The translations under genes were made by a program, and so were the position numbers. A stretch of 5,356 bases of DNA from an uncultured Oscillospiraceae bacterium. Lineage in GTDB: Bacteria > Bacillota > Clostridia > Oscillospirales > Oscillospiraceae. The stretch is from the NCBI GenBank assembly GCA_934659415.1, contig CAKUHW010000094.1, forward strand, positions 1-5,356, read 5' to 3'. Of this stretch, positions 1-5,356 are shown piece after piece. The notes beneath the pieces were generated by a model. It was not told the origin of the DNA. It ran no database searches and saw only the letters and a program-made list of their open reading frames with translations. How positions within the stretch are numbered: position 1 is the stretch's first letter; every line of letters starts with the position of its first letter.

Positions 1-743
1 TGCGCCGGGTCGGCCCGCAGCACCGCTCCGGTGCCCTGGCTCCGCCGGTCCTTCAGCAGGGCCATTCCACAGGTCAGCACCAGCAGTTCCTCAAAGATCA
101 GCCTGCGGCGGGCGGTCTCCAAGCTCTCCCACTCGTCCGGAAAGTGAATATTCCGCAGGGCATATTCCAAGCCGCACAGACGGTGGGCCCGCCGCAGCTC
201 TCCTGGCAGCGGATCTTCCAGGTCCGTAAGGCAGTGCTCCGCCGCGGTACGCTCCAGAGAGAGCATCAGGCCGCCGCCCACACCGGCTGTCAGGGGATAG
301 ATGGGAAGGATGCACCCGGTGATCTTTCTCACTCCCGCCCTTTCAAACACCGGATTGGTCATGGACCTGCGCCGGCCCATGACCTCCACCCTGCCATAAA
401 AAACATAGGTCTCGCCGGGCCGCAGCACGTCTTTCAGATATGGCTGATTGAAAAAGGTAAGATATACGGTCCCCGTCTCGTCCACCGCGTGGGTCTTGAC
501 CAGATCAAGCCCGCGGCGCACATGGGACAGAGTCGGCGTCTGGGCCACCATGGCGGCCACACAGCAGGGGGCATCCGTCGGCGCACGTTCCACAGTATAT
601 ACCCTGCGGCGATCCTCATAGCGGGCCGGGTAGTATGTCACAAGATCTCCCAGCCGGGTCAGGCCCAGGCCCGCCAGCTTTCTGCCCCGGGTAGGACCGA
701 TACCCGGCAGATCTGTCAGTCTTGTCTCGCTGTTCAGCGGCAT
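1..743 (-). CDS. recG: ATP-dependent DNA helicase RecG, N-terminal part (truncated by window edge)
   Basis: RecG is a cytoplasmic superfamily 2 DNA translocase that regresses stalled replication forks and processes Holliday junctions and R-loops. Only the first 247 codons lie here; the family is usually about 680-700 residues, so both helicase domains are outside the window. Visible family marks are an N-terminal LTDLPGIGPTRGRKL segment (residues 9-23) followed by LGDLVTYYPARYEDRR (31-46), then the OB-fold wedge that grips branched DNA (about 58-150), with FFNQPYLK at 97-104, MTNPVFE at 128-134 and ILPIYPLTAG at 145-154. The region leading into the helicase core has IHFPDEWESL (199-208) and ARRRLIFEELL (211-221). 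The ATG at 741-743 is preceded by a GGAGG-type ribosome site 7 bases away and by a strong promoter. The gene is transcribed away from the pyruvate carboxylase gene. No frameshift or stop is seen in the visible part. The family call rests on remembered motifs, not on a search. Confidence 0.93.
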   Translation of the reverse strand, partial: MPLNSETRLTDLPGIGPTRGRKLAGLGLTRLGDLVTYYPARYEDRRRVYTVERAPTDAPCCVAAMVAQTPTLSHVRRGLDLVKTHAVDETGTVYLTFFNQPYLKDVLRPGETYVFYGRVEVMGRRRSMTNPVFERAGVRKITGCILPIYPLTAGVGGGLMLSLERTAAEHCLTDLEDPLPGELRRAHRLCGLEYALRNIHFPDEWESLETARRRLIFEELLVLTCGMALLKDRRSQGTGAVLRADPA

Positions 744-750
744 ACCGTCC

Positions 751-756
751 CCTCCC
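751..756 (-). promoter_or_regulatory. recG ribosome binding site
   Basis: On the minus strand this reads GGGAGG inside a purine-rich run (AAGGGAGGGGA). It ends 7 bases before the ATG at 743, which supports that start for recG. Confidence 0.8.
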
Positions 757-770
757 TTCTGCCTTTTTGA

Positions 771-799
771 AGTATAGCATCTTTTCTTCTCCATGCCAA
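771..799 (-). promoter_or_regulatory. Sigma-A type promoter for recG
   Basis: On the minus strand a -35 box TTGGCA (799-794, 5 of 6 to consensus) is followed by a 17-base spacer and a -10 box TATACT (776-771, 5 of 6). The bases just before the -10 are TGC, giving an extended -10. Transcription would begin near 764, leaving a leader of about 21 bases before the recG ATG. The spacing and match are close to ideal, but the start site is inferred. Confidence 0.75.
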
Positions 800-854
800 G
801 AGGCTGCGGCCACGCACCGCCGCTTCTTCGTCTTTTAACACAAAAAAGTGAAAA

Positions 855-870
855 AAGGAAACGATTTCAT
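855..870. promoter_or_regulatory. Candidate CcpA (cre-like) operator
   Basis: The 16 bases AAGGAAACGATTTCAT fit the catabolite-responsive element consensus WTGNNARCGNWWWCAW at every constrained position except the second (A instead of T). The core is a short dyad, GAAA-CGA-TTTC (858-868). It lies between the divergent recG and pyc promoters, centred about 84 bases upstream of the predicted pyc transcription start and about 98 bases upstream of the predicted recG start. In Bacillus and relatives, cre boxes upstream of a promoter can mediate activation, whereas those overlapping or downstream of it usually repress. A role at pyc is inference from position and consensus only. Confidence 0.45.
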
Positions 871-910
871 GGCCCGAACGCCGATTTTGTCCTGTCGCGG
901 CCATCGCCCA

Positions 911-939
911 TTGCATTGTTCTGCTGCCGACACTATAAT
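911..939 (+). promoter_or_regulatory. Sigma-A type promoter for pyruvate carboxylase
   Basis: A perfect -10 box TATAAT (934-939) lies 17 bases downstream of TTGCAT (911-916), which keeps the TTG of the -35 consensus but is otherwise weak. A start near 946 would give a leader of about 74 bases before the TTG start codon. The perfect -10 with a poor -35 is compatible with a promoter that needs an activator. Confidence 0.6.
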
Positions 940-946
940 CATAGTG
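931..946. promoter_or_regulatory. Inverted repeat over the pyc -10 box, possible operator
   Basis: CACTAT-AATC-ATAGTG is a perfect dyad with 6-base arms and a 4-base centre. It contains the whole -10 box and reaches the predicted transcription start, where a repressor would block RNA polymerase. It does not match the BirA, Rex or CcpA operator consensus as I know them, so no regulator is named. Part of the symmetry could be coincidence with the AT-rich -10 box. Confidence 0.4.
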
Positions 947-963
947 AATAATTGTGAATGATT
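944..963 (+). repeat. Tandem 10-base direct repeat at the pyc transcript start
   Basis: GTGAATAATT (944-953) is followed immediately by GTGAATGATT (954-963), with a single A/G difference. The repeat period is close to one helical turn, so both copies would face the same side of the DNA. It begins inside the dyad that covers the -10 box and would form the first bases of the transcript. It could be an operator for a protein binding in tandem, or chance in a short AT-rich stretch. Confidence 0.45.
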
Positions 964-1004
964 CTTCCGGAGAACGTGAAAAAACGGCATGAAATGCATA
1001 ATTT

Positions 1005-1011
1005 AAGGAGG
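1005..1011 (+). promoter_or_regulatory. pyc ribosome binding site, fixing a TTG start
   Basis: AAGGAGG is a full-strength Shine-Dalgarno sequence ending 8 bases before the TTG at 1020-1022. No in-frame ATG or GTG is as well placed, so the site decides in favour of the TTG start. Confidence 0.9.
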
Positions 1012-1019
1012 ATCTTGCT

Positions 1020-4000
1020 TTGGCAGTTGAATTTTCAAAAGTCCTCGCCGCCAACCGCGGGGAGATCGCCATCCGTATCTTCCGGGCCTGCTATGACCTG
1101 GGACTGCATACGGTGGCCATGTACTCCAACGAGGATACCAACAGCCTGTTTCGCACCAAGGCGGACGAGGCCTATCTCATCGGCGAGAACAAGTCGCCTC
1201 TGGGTGCCTATCTGGATATCCCCACGATCATCGATCTGGCCCGCCGCCGCGGTGTGAGCGCCATCCACCCCGGCTACGGCTTCCTGTCGGAAAATGCGGA
1301 ATTTGCGCGGGCCTGTGAGGAGAGCGGCATCAAATTCATCGGCCCCCCCTCCCATGTTCTGGCCCAGATGGGCGACAAGCTTGCTGCGAAAGCCACTGCT
1401 ATCGCCTGCGGCGTCCCCATTATCCCCGGGTCCACAACGCCGCTGAAGGATGCGGACGAGGCTGTGTCCAAGGCGCTGGAGTACGGCTTCCCCATCATTC
1501 TGAAGGCCGCTGCCGGCGGCGGCGGGCGCGGCATGCGCCGCTGCGACAGCGTGGAGGATGTCCGGCGCGAGTTTGCGCTGGTGAAGAATGAGGCGCGGAA
1601 AGCCTTTGGAAACGAGGATATCTTTATCGAAAAATTTCTGGTGCAGCCCAAGCACATTGAGGTCCAGATCCTGGCCGACGAGCATGGCAGCGTGATGCAC
1701 CTGGGGGAACGGGACTGCTCCCTGCAGCGGCGCTACCAGAAAGTTGTGGAATACGCCCCCGCCTGGTCGGTCCCCGCAGCCACCGTAGAGGCGCTGCGGG
1801 CCGACGCCGTGAAGATCGCCAGGCACGTGGGATATGTCAACGCCGGCACAGTGGAATTTCTGGTGGATCAGTCCACCGGCCGCCATTACTTTATCGAAAT
1901 GAACCCCCGCATCCAGGTGGAGCACACAGTAACGGAAATGGTCACCGGGATCGACCTGGTGCGCGCCCAGATTTTGGTCGCAGAGGGCTGTCCTCTCTCC
2001 GACCCGCGCATCGGACTGAACAGCCAGGATGACCTGCATATCGACGGCTACGCCGTCCAGTGCCGGGTGACCACAGAGGATCCCGCCAACAACTTCGCCC
2101 CGGATACCGGCCGCATCACGGCCTATCGCTCCGGCGGCGGCTTCGGCGTCCGGCTGGACGGCGGCAACGCCGCTGCCGGCACCGTGATCTCCCCCTACTA
2201 CGACTCGCTGCTGGTAAAGGTCACCTGCTGGGACAACACCTTTGAGGGCGTCTGCCGCCGGGCGGTACGCGCCATCAACGAGGAGCACATCCGCGGCGTA
2301 AAAACCAATATTCCCTTCGTCACCAACATTCTGACCCACCCTGCCTTCCACGCGGGCACCTGTCACACCAAATTCATTGACGACACGCCGGAGCTGTTTG
2401 ACATTGAAGCCGGACGTGACCGCGCCACCAAGGTGCTGAAATATATCGCCCAAATTCAGGTGGATAATCCCGACACAGAGCGCCGCCAGTACGACACGCC
2501 CCGCTTCCCCGTCCCCACGGGCAAGCCCCTTCACGGACTGAAGCAGCTGCTGGACGCCAAGGGCCCCGAGGCGGTCAAGCGCTGGGTGCTGGAGCAGGAT
2601 AAGCTGCTGATCACCGACACCACCATGCGCGACGCCCATCAGTCCCTGCTGTCCACCCGCATGCGCACCCGGGACCTGGTCAAGGGCGCCGCAGGCGTGG
2701 CAGAAATTCTGAATGACTGCTTCTCTCTGGAGATGTGGGGCGGGGCAACCTTTGACACCGCGTACCGTTTCCTGCATGAGTCTCCCTGGGAGCGGCTGGA
2801 CCTGCTGCGCAAAGAGATCCCGAACATCCCCTTCCAGATGCTTCTGCGCGGCTCCAACATGGTGGGATACGCCAACTTCCCGGACAATCTGGTGCGGGAA
2901 TTCATCCGGGAGGCGGCCAAGTCCGGCATCGACATCTTCCGTGTATTTGACTCCCTCAACTGGCTGCCCGGCATGGAAGTCGCCATGGACGAGGTGCTCA
3001 ATCAGGGCAAACTGCTGGAGGCCACCATGTGCTATACCGGCGACATTCTCGATCCAAAGCGGGACAAATATACTCTGAAGTACTATGTGGATATGGCCAG
3101 GGAGCTGGAGCGCCGGGGTGCCCACACCCTGTGCATCAAGGATATGTCCGGTCTGCTGAAGCCCTACGCCGCGAAAAAGCTGGTCACCGCCCTCAAGCAG
3201 GAGGTCGGTCTGCCCATCCACCTGCACACCCACGACACCACCGGCAACCAGGTGGCCGCATACCTCATGGCCGCCGAGGCAGGGGTGGACATTGTGGACT
3301 GCGCCACAGCCTCCCTGTCCTCTCTCACCAGTCAGCCCTCTCTGTCCGCTGTGGTGGCCGCACTGGAGGGCCAAAAGCGGGATACCGGGCTGGATCTGCG
3401 GGAGGTCCAGCGGCTGGATAACTACTGGGCAGACGTGCGCCTGCGCTACCGGAGCTTTGATGAAGGTCTTCTAAGCCCCACAACTGACATTTACCGCTAT
3501 GAAATTCCCGGCGGCCAGTACACCAACCTCTATCCCCAGGTGGTCTCCCTGGGCCTTGGTCCCCGCTTTGACGAGGTCAAGGAGATGTACCGCACCGTCA
3601 ACGAGATGCTGGGCGACATTGTAAAGGTCACTCCCTCCTCCAAGATGGTGGGCGACCTGGCGATCTTCATGGTGCAGAACGATCTGACCCCCGAGAACAT
3701 TCTTGAAAAGGGAAAGCACCTGTCCTTCCCGGACTCTGTTGTGTCCTACTTTAAGGGCATGATGGGGCAGCCCGCCTGGGGCTTCCAGCCGAAGGGTCTC
3801 CAGGAGATCGTCCTCAAGGGGGAGCCGGCCATCACCTGCCGGCCCGGCGAGCTGCTTGAGCCGGTCGACTTTGAGCAGATACGCAGAGAAATGGCCGCCT
3901 TTATGGGGGACGACCTCATCAACCGCCGGGCCATGCTGTCCTACTGCCTGTTCCCCAAGGTATATCAGGACTACCGGAAGCACCGGAAGGAGTACGGCTA

Positions 4001-4457
4001 CATCATGCGCATGGGCAGCCATGTGTTCTTCAACGGCATGGCGCTTGGCGAGAGCAATAAGATCAACATTGAGGACGGCAAAACGCTGGTCATCAAATAT
4101 CTCGGTCTGGGCGACCAGAACGACGACGGCACGCGTACCGTGAACTTTGAGCTGAACGGAATGCGCCGCGAGGTAGCCGTGCCGGACAAGAGCGCCCAGG
4201 TGAAGGGACACACTGTAGTCATGGCCGATCCGGAGGATAAGAGCCAGGTCGGCTCCTCTATCCCCGGCATGGTATCCAAGGTGAACGTAAAGCCCGGCGA
4301 CGCCGTGGAGGAAAACCAGGTGCTTGCCGTGATCGAGGCCATGAAAATGGAGACCTCTGTGGTGGCCCGCATGGCAGGCGTTGTGGAGCAGGTCCTGGTC
4401 AGGGACGGTGCCAGCGTCAAGGCCGGCGAGCTGCTGATCACCATTCGGGTAAAGTAA
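1020..4457 (+). CDS. pyc: Pyruvate carboxylase, single-chain, biotin-dependent (EC 6.4.1.1)
   Basis: Cytoplasmic anaplerotic enzyme that makes oxaloacetate from pyruvate, bicarbonate and ATP, feeding aspartate/glutamate synthesis and C4-acid routes. The 1145 residues match the usual length of about 1140-1180 for the one-polypeptide, homotetrameric form. The biotin carboxylase domain (about 1-450) has AANRGEIAIRIFRA (10-23), HPGYGFLSEN (83-92), the ATP-grasp loop KAAAGGGGRGMR (162-173) and EMNPRIQVEHTVTE (293-306). RDRATK (466-471) lies in the region that binds the activator acetyl-CoA in known enzymes. The carboxyltransferase domain (about 528-830) has DTTMRDAHQSLL (533-544, metal ligand D538), IKDMSGLLKP (706-715, K707 the expected carbamylated lysine) and the metal-binding HLHTH (734-738). 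A conserved carboxylase/tetramerisation region follows. The C-terminal biotin carrier domain has EAMKMET (1106-1112), so K1109 should carry biotin, 36 residues from the end as is typical. Translation starts at TTG. All catalytic parts look intact. Confidence 0.98.
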   Translation: MAVEFSKVLAANRGEIAIRIFRACYDLGLHTVAMYSNEDTNSLFRTKADEAYLIGENKSPLGAYLDIPTIIDLARRRGVSAIHPGYGFLSENAEFARACEESGIKFIGPPSHVLAQMGDKLAAKATAIACGVPIIPGSTTPLKDADEAVSKALEYGFPIILKAAAGGGGRGMRRCDSVEDVRREFALVKNEARKAFGNEDIFIEKFLVQPKHIEVQILADEHGSVMHLGERDCSLQRRYQKVVEYAPAWSVPAATVEALRADAVKIARHVGYVNAGTVEFLVDQSTGRHYFIEMNPRIQVEHTVTEMVTGIDLVRAQILVAEGCPLSDPRIGLNSQDDLHIDGYAVQCRVTTEDPANNFAPDTGRITAYRSGGGFGVRLDGGNAAAGTVISPYYDSLLVKVTCWDNTFEGVCRRAVRAINEEHIRGVKTNIPFVTNILTHPAFHAGTCHTKFIDDTPELFDIEAGRDRATKVLKYIAQIQVDNPDTERRQYDTPRFPVPTGKPLHGLKQLLDAKGPEAVKRWVLEQDKLLITDTTMRDAHQSLLSTRMRTRDLVKGAAGVAEILNDCFSLEMWGGATFDTAYRFLHESPWERLDLLRKEIPNIPFQMLLRGSNMVGYANFPDNLVREFIREAAKSGIDIFRVFDSLNWLPGMEVAMDEVLNQGKLLEATMCYTGDILDPKRDKYTLKYYVDMARELERRGAHTLCIKDMSGLLKPYAAKKLVTALKQEVGLPIHLHTHDTTGNQVAAYLMAAEAGVDIVDCATASLSSLTSQPSLSAVVAALEGQKRDTGLDLREVQRLDNYWADVRLRYRSFDEGLLSPTTDIYRYEIPGGQYTNLYPQVVSLGLGPRFDEVKEMYRTVNEMLGDIVKVTPSSKMVGDLAIFMVQNDLTPENILEKGKHLSFPDSVVSYFKGMMGQPAWGFQPKGLQEIVLKGEPAITCRPGELLEPVDFEQIRREMAAFMGDDLINRRAMLSYCLFPKVYQDYRKHRKEYGYIMRMGSHVFFNGMALGESNKINIEDGKTLVIKYLGLGDQNDDGTRTVNFELNGMRREVAVPDKSAQVKGHTVVMADPEDKSQVGSSIPGMVSKVNVKPGDAVEENQVLAVIEAMKMETSVVARMAGVVEQVLVRDGASVKAGELLITIRVK

Positions 4458-4461
4458 CGGA

Positions 4462-4499
4462 AATGGGGCCCGCCTTTTTATCTGAAGGCGGGCCCCGTT
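4462..4499 (+). terminator. First of two tandem hairpins after pyc
   Basis: GGGGCCCGCCTT (4465-4476) pairs perfectly with AAGGCGGGCCCC (4485-4496) around an 8-base loop, and further A-U and U-G pairs extend the stem to about 15. It begins 5 bases after the pyc stop. The downstream tract is only GTTCTCC, so it may act mainly as an RNA-protecting 3' end or as a weak terminator backed up by the next hairpin. Confidence 0.75.
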
Positions 4500-4501
4500 C
4501 T

Positions 4502-4536
4502 CCCCGGTCCTCCCTGCGGCCGGGGCTTGCTTTTTC
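4502..4536 (+). terminator. Second tandem hairpin with U-tract after pyc
   Basis: CCCCGGTC (4502-4509) pairs with GGCCGGGG (4518-4525) with one U-G pair and an 8-base loop. It is followed by CTTGCTTTTTC (4526-4536), including five consecutive T (4531-4535). This has the form of an intrinsic terminator, although the U-tract is interrupted and starts a few bases past the stem. Together with the previous hairpin it separates pyc from the downstream gene. Confidence 0.65.
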
Positions 4537-4555
4537 AGCCAAACAATAGTATGAT
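4527..4555 (+). promoter_or_regulatory. Candidate promoter for the MATE gene
   Basis: TTGCTT (4527-4532), 17 bases, then TATGAT (4550-4555, 5 of 6 to the -10 consensus) give a start near 4562 and a leader of about 38 bases. The -35 box sits inside the T-rich tail of the preceding terminator. The weak -35 (TTG only) resembles that of the pyc promoter. This would make the exporter an independent transcription unit. Confidence 0.5.
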
Positions 4556-4565
4556 ATCAGTCATA
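4550..4565. promoter_or_regulatory. Inverted repeat over the MATE -10 box, possible operator
   Basis: TATGA-TATCAG-TCATA is an imperfect-centre dyad with 5-base arms. It covers the -10 box and the predicted start, and includes the 8-base palindrome TGATATCA (4552-4559). The position suits a repressor, such as the MarR or TetR family proteins that often control exporters, but no regulator gene is in view and AT-rich promoter DNA readily gives short dyads. Confidence 0.3.
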
Positions 4566-4599
4566 TTTCAACTTTCCAGAAAGGCGACGAACACGACCT

Positions 4600-5356
4600 A
4601 TGACTTTACGCTCGGGACGCACGCAGAGTGAAGCCGTCCGGGACATGACCTCCGGCAGCCCCTATTCCCATATTGTCGGCTTTGCACTGCCCATTCTGCT
4701 CAGCCAGATTTTCCAGCAGCTCTACAATACCGCCGATTCCTTCATTGTCGGTAAATTTCTGGGGACGGACGCCCTGGCCGCTGTCAGCTCCTCCGGCACG
4801 CTGATCTTTTTGATGATCAGCTTCTTCATGGGCACCTCGCTGGGCGCCAGCGTCATTATCTCCCGTGATTTCGGCGCGGGAGACCCGGAGAAGGTATCCC
4901 TGGCCATCCACACCAATATGGCCTTCGGCCTCTCAGCGGGCCTGCTGCTGACGGTAGTGGGCGTCATCTTTACCCCCACTTTTCTGGTATGGATGAAAAC
5001 AGACCCCGATGTGCTTCCTCAAGCCATTGAGTACTTCCGTTACTACTTCCTGGGCGCCGTCGCCATGATCATGTACAACACCTGCCGCAGCATTATGAAC
5101 GCCGTGGGCGACAGCCGCCGCCCGCTGTGGTATCTGATTTTCTCCTCCCTGCTCAACATCGTGCTGGACGTTCTCTTTGTGGGCGTGTTCCGCTGGGGCG
5201 TGTGGTCCGCCGCCGTGGCCACAGTGCTCTCCCAGGCGGCCAGTGTGGTACTGTGCTGCATCCACCTGTTTGAAAAGGGTCATATTTACACGGTGGAGCT
5301 GCGCCGCATCCGTTTCCACTGGAATACCTTGAAGGAGATTCTGCGCTACGGTCTCC
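4600..5356 (+). CDS. MATE family multidrug/cation exporter, N-terminal half (truncated by window edge)
   Basis: MATE proteins are inner-membrane antiporters that use Na+ or H+ gradients to expel drugs and other organic cations. The visible 252 residues are a little over half of a usual length of about 450, covering the first six-helix lobe. Family marks are DMTSGSP (15-21), FALPILLSQIFQQLYNTADS (28-47), IVGKFLGTDALAAV (49-62) and SIMNAVGDSRRP (164-175). Hydrophobic segments lie at about 24-52, 58-88, 106-132, 146-170, 177-197 and 200-224. The ATG at 4600 is the only in-frame start after the stop at 4552. Its ribosome site is poor: AAAGG at 4580-4584 is 15 bases away. An internal ATG at 4645 (residue 16, just before TSGSP) is possible but has no better site. 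The substrate cannot be told from sequence. The gene follows pyc in the same direction, but hairpins and a likely promoter lie between them, so co-transcription is unlikely to be the main mode. Confidence 0.9.
   Translation, partial: MTLRSGRTQSEAVRDMTSGSPYSHIVGFALPILLSQIFQQLYNTADSFIVGKFLGTDALAAVSSSGTLIFLMISFFMGTSLGASVIISRDFGAGDPEKVSLAIHTNMAFGLSAGLLLTVVGVIFTPTFLVWMKTDPDVLPQAIEYFRYYFLGAVAMIMYNTCRSIMNAVGDSRRPLWYLIFSSLLNIVLDVLFVGVFRWGVWSAAVATVLSQAASVVLCCIHLFEKGHIYTVELRRIRFHWNTLKEILRYGL

Noticed and set aside
144..770. A 208-codon plus-strand open frame antisense to recG
   Set aside because: It lies in the codon-mirroring frame of recG, where the same codon bias removes stops. It overlaps the recG promoter and has no family resemblance.
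987..997. Small hairpin GCAT-GAA-ATGC in the pyc leader
   Set aside because: A 4-base stem with a 3-base loop is too weak to act as a riboswitch or attenuator, and no known riboswitch core is visible in the roughly 74-base leader.
989..1006. A five-codon mini-frame ATG AAA TGC ATA ATT TAA whose stop overlaps the pyc ribosome site
   Set aside because: It has no ribosome site of its own at a useful distance (GGAG at 969-972 is 16 bases away) and no run of regulatory codons; such short frames occur by chance in AT-rich leaders.
734..1072. A 112-codon minus-strand open frame spanning the recG-pyc intergenic region
   Set aside because: It overlaps both promoters, the pyc ribosome site and the recG start in another frame, and has no recognisable protein features.
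1035..3374. A 779-codon open frame on the minus strand, antisense to pyc, with a further 246 codons in the same frame at 3471-4211
   Set aside because: Its codons pair exactly with the pyc codons, so a stop appears only where pyc uses TTA, CTA or TCA. This GC-rich gene avoids those codons; the break at 3471-3473 is precisely a CTA leucine codon. The predicted protein is rich in G, H, Q and V with no recognisable domain, and there is no ribosome site to support it.
4933..5319. A 128-codon minus-strand open frame antisense to the MATE gene
   Set aside because: Same mirror-frame effect; the strand opposite shows clear MATE motifs and membrane segments, and this frame shows only H/G/A-rich sequence.

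Overview
The window looks like an ordinary chromosomal housekeeping segment from a GC-rich Firmicute, most likely a clostridial gut anaerobe of the Oscillospiraceae/Ruminococcaceae type. That placement is an inference. It rests on strong AAGGAGG-type ribosome binding sites, GC-rich third codon positions, sigma-A-like promoters with 17-bp spacers, a TTG start, a CcpA-type (cre-like) box, and Firmicute-style sequences for RecG, pyruvate carboxylase and MATE. No transposon, phage gene, RNA gene or CRISPR array is visible.

Layout: bases 1-743 (minus strand) carry the N-terminal third of the DNA helicase RecG, whose helicase domains lie beyond the left edge. Bases 744-1019 are a divergent intergenic region. 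It holds a good recG promoter facing left, a pyc promoter facing right, a cre-like box between them, and a dyad plus a tandem repeat on the pyc -10 and start region. Bases 1020-4457 (plus strand) encode a complete single-chain pyruvate carboxylase of 1145 residues. Bases 4458-4599 hold two consecutive hairpins that look like a tandem terminator, followed directly by a promoter. From 4600 to the right edge (plus strand) runs the first half of a MATE-family multidrug/cation exporter.

The three genes do not form a pathway. Pyruvate carboxylase supplies oxaloacetate from pyruvate, RecG remodels stalled forks and recombination intermediates, and the MATE protein is a membrane exporter. The terminators and separate promoters suggest three independent transcription units. 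The points worth a second look are regulatory: the cre-like box and repeats at pyc, and the terminator/promoter overlap ahead of the MATE gene. I found no convincing evidence of an undescribed system. The long antisense open frames, including one of 779 codons, are best explained as codon-bias shadows.
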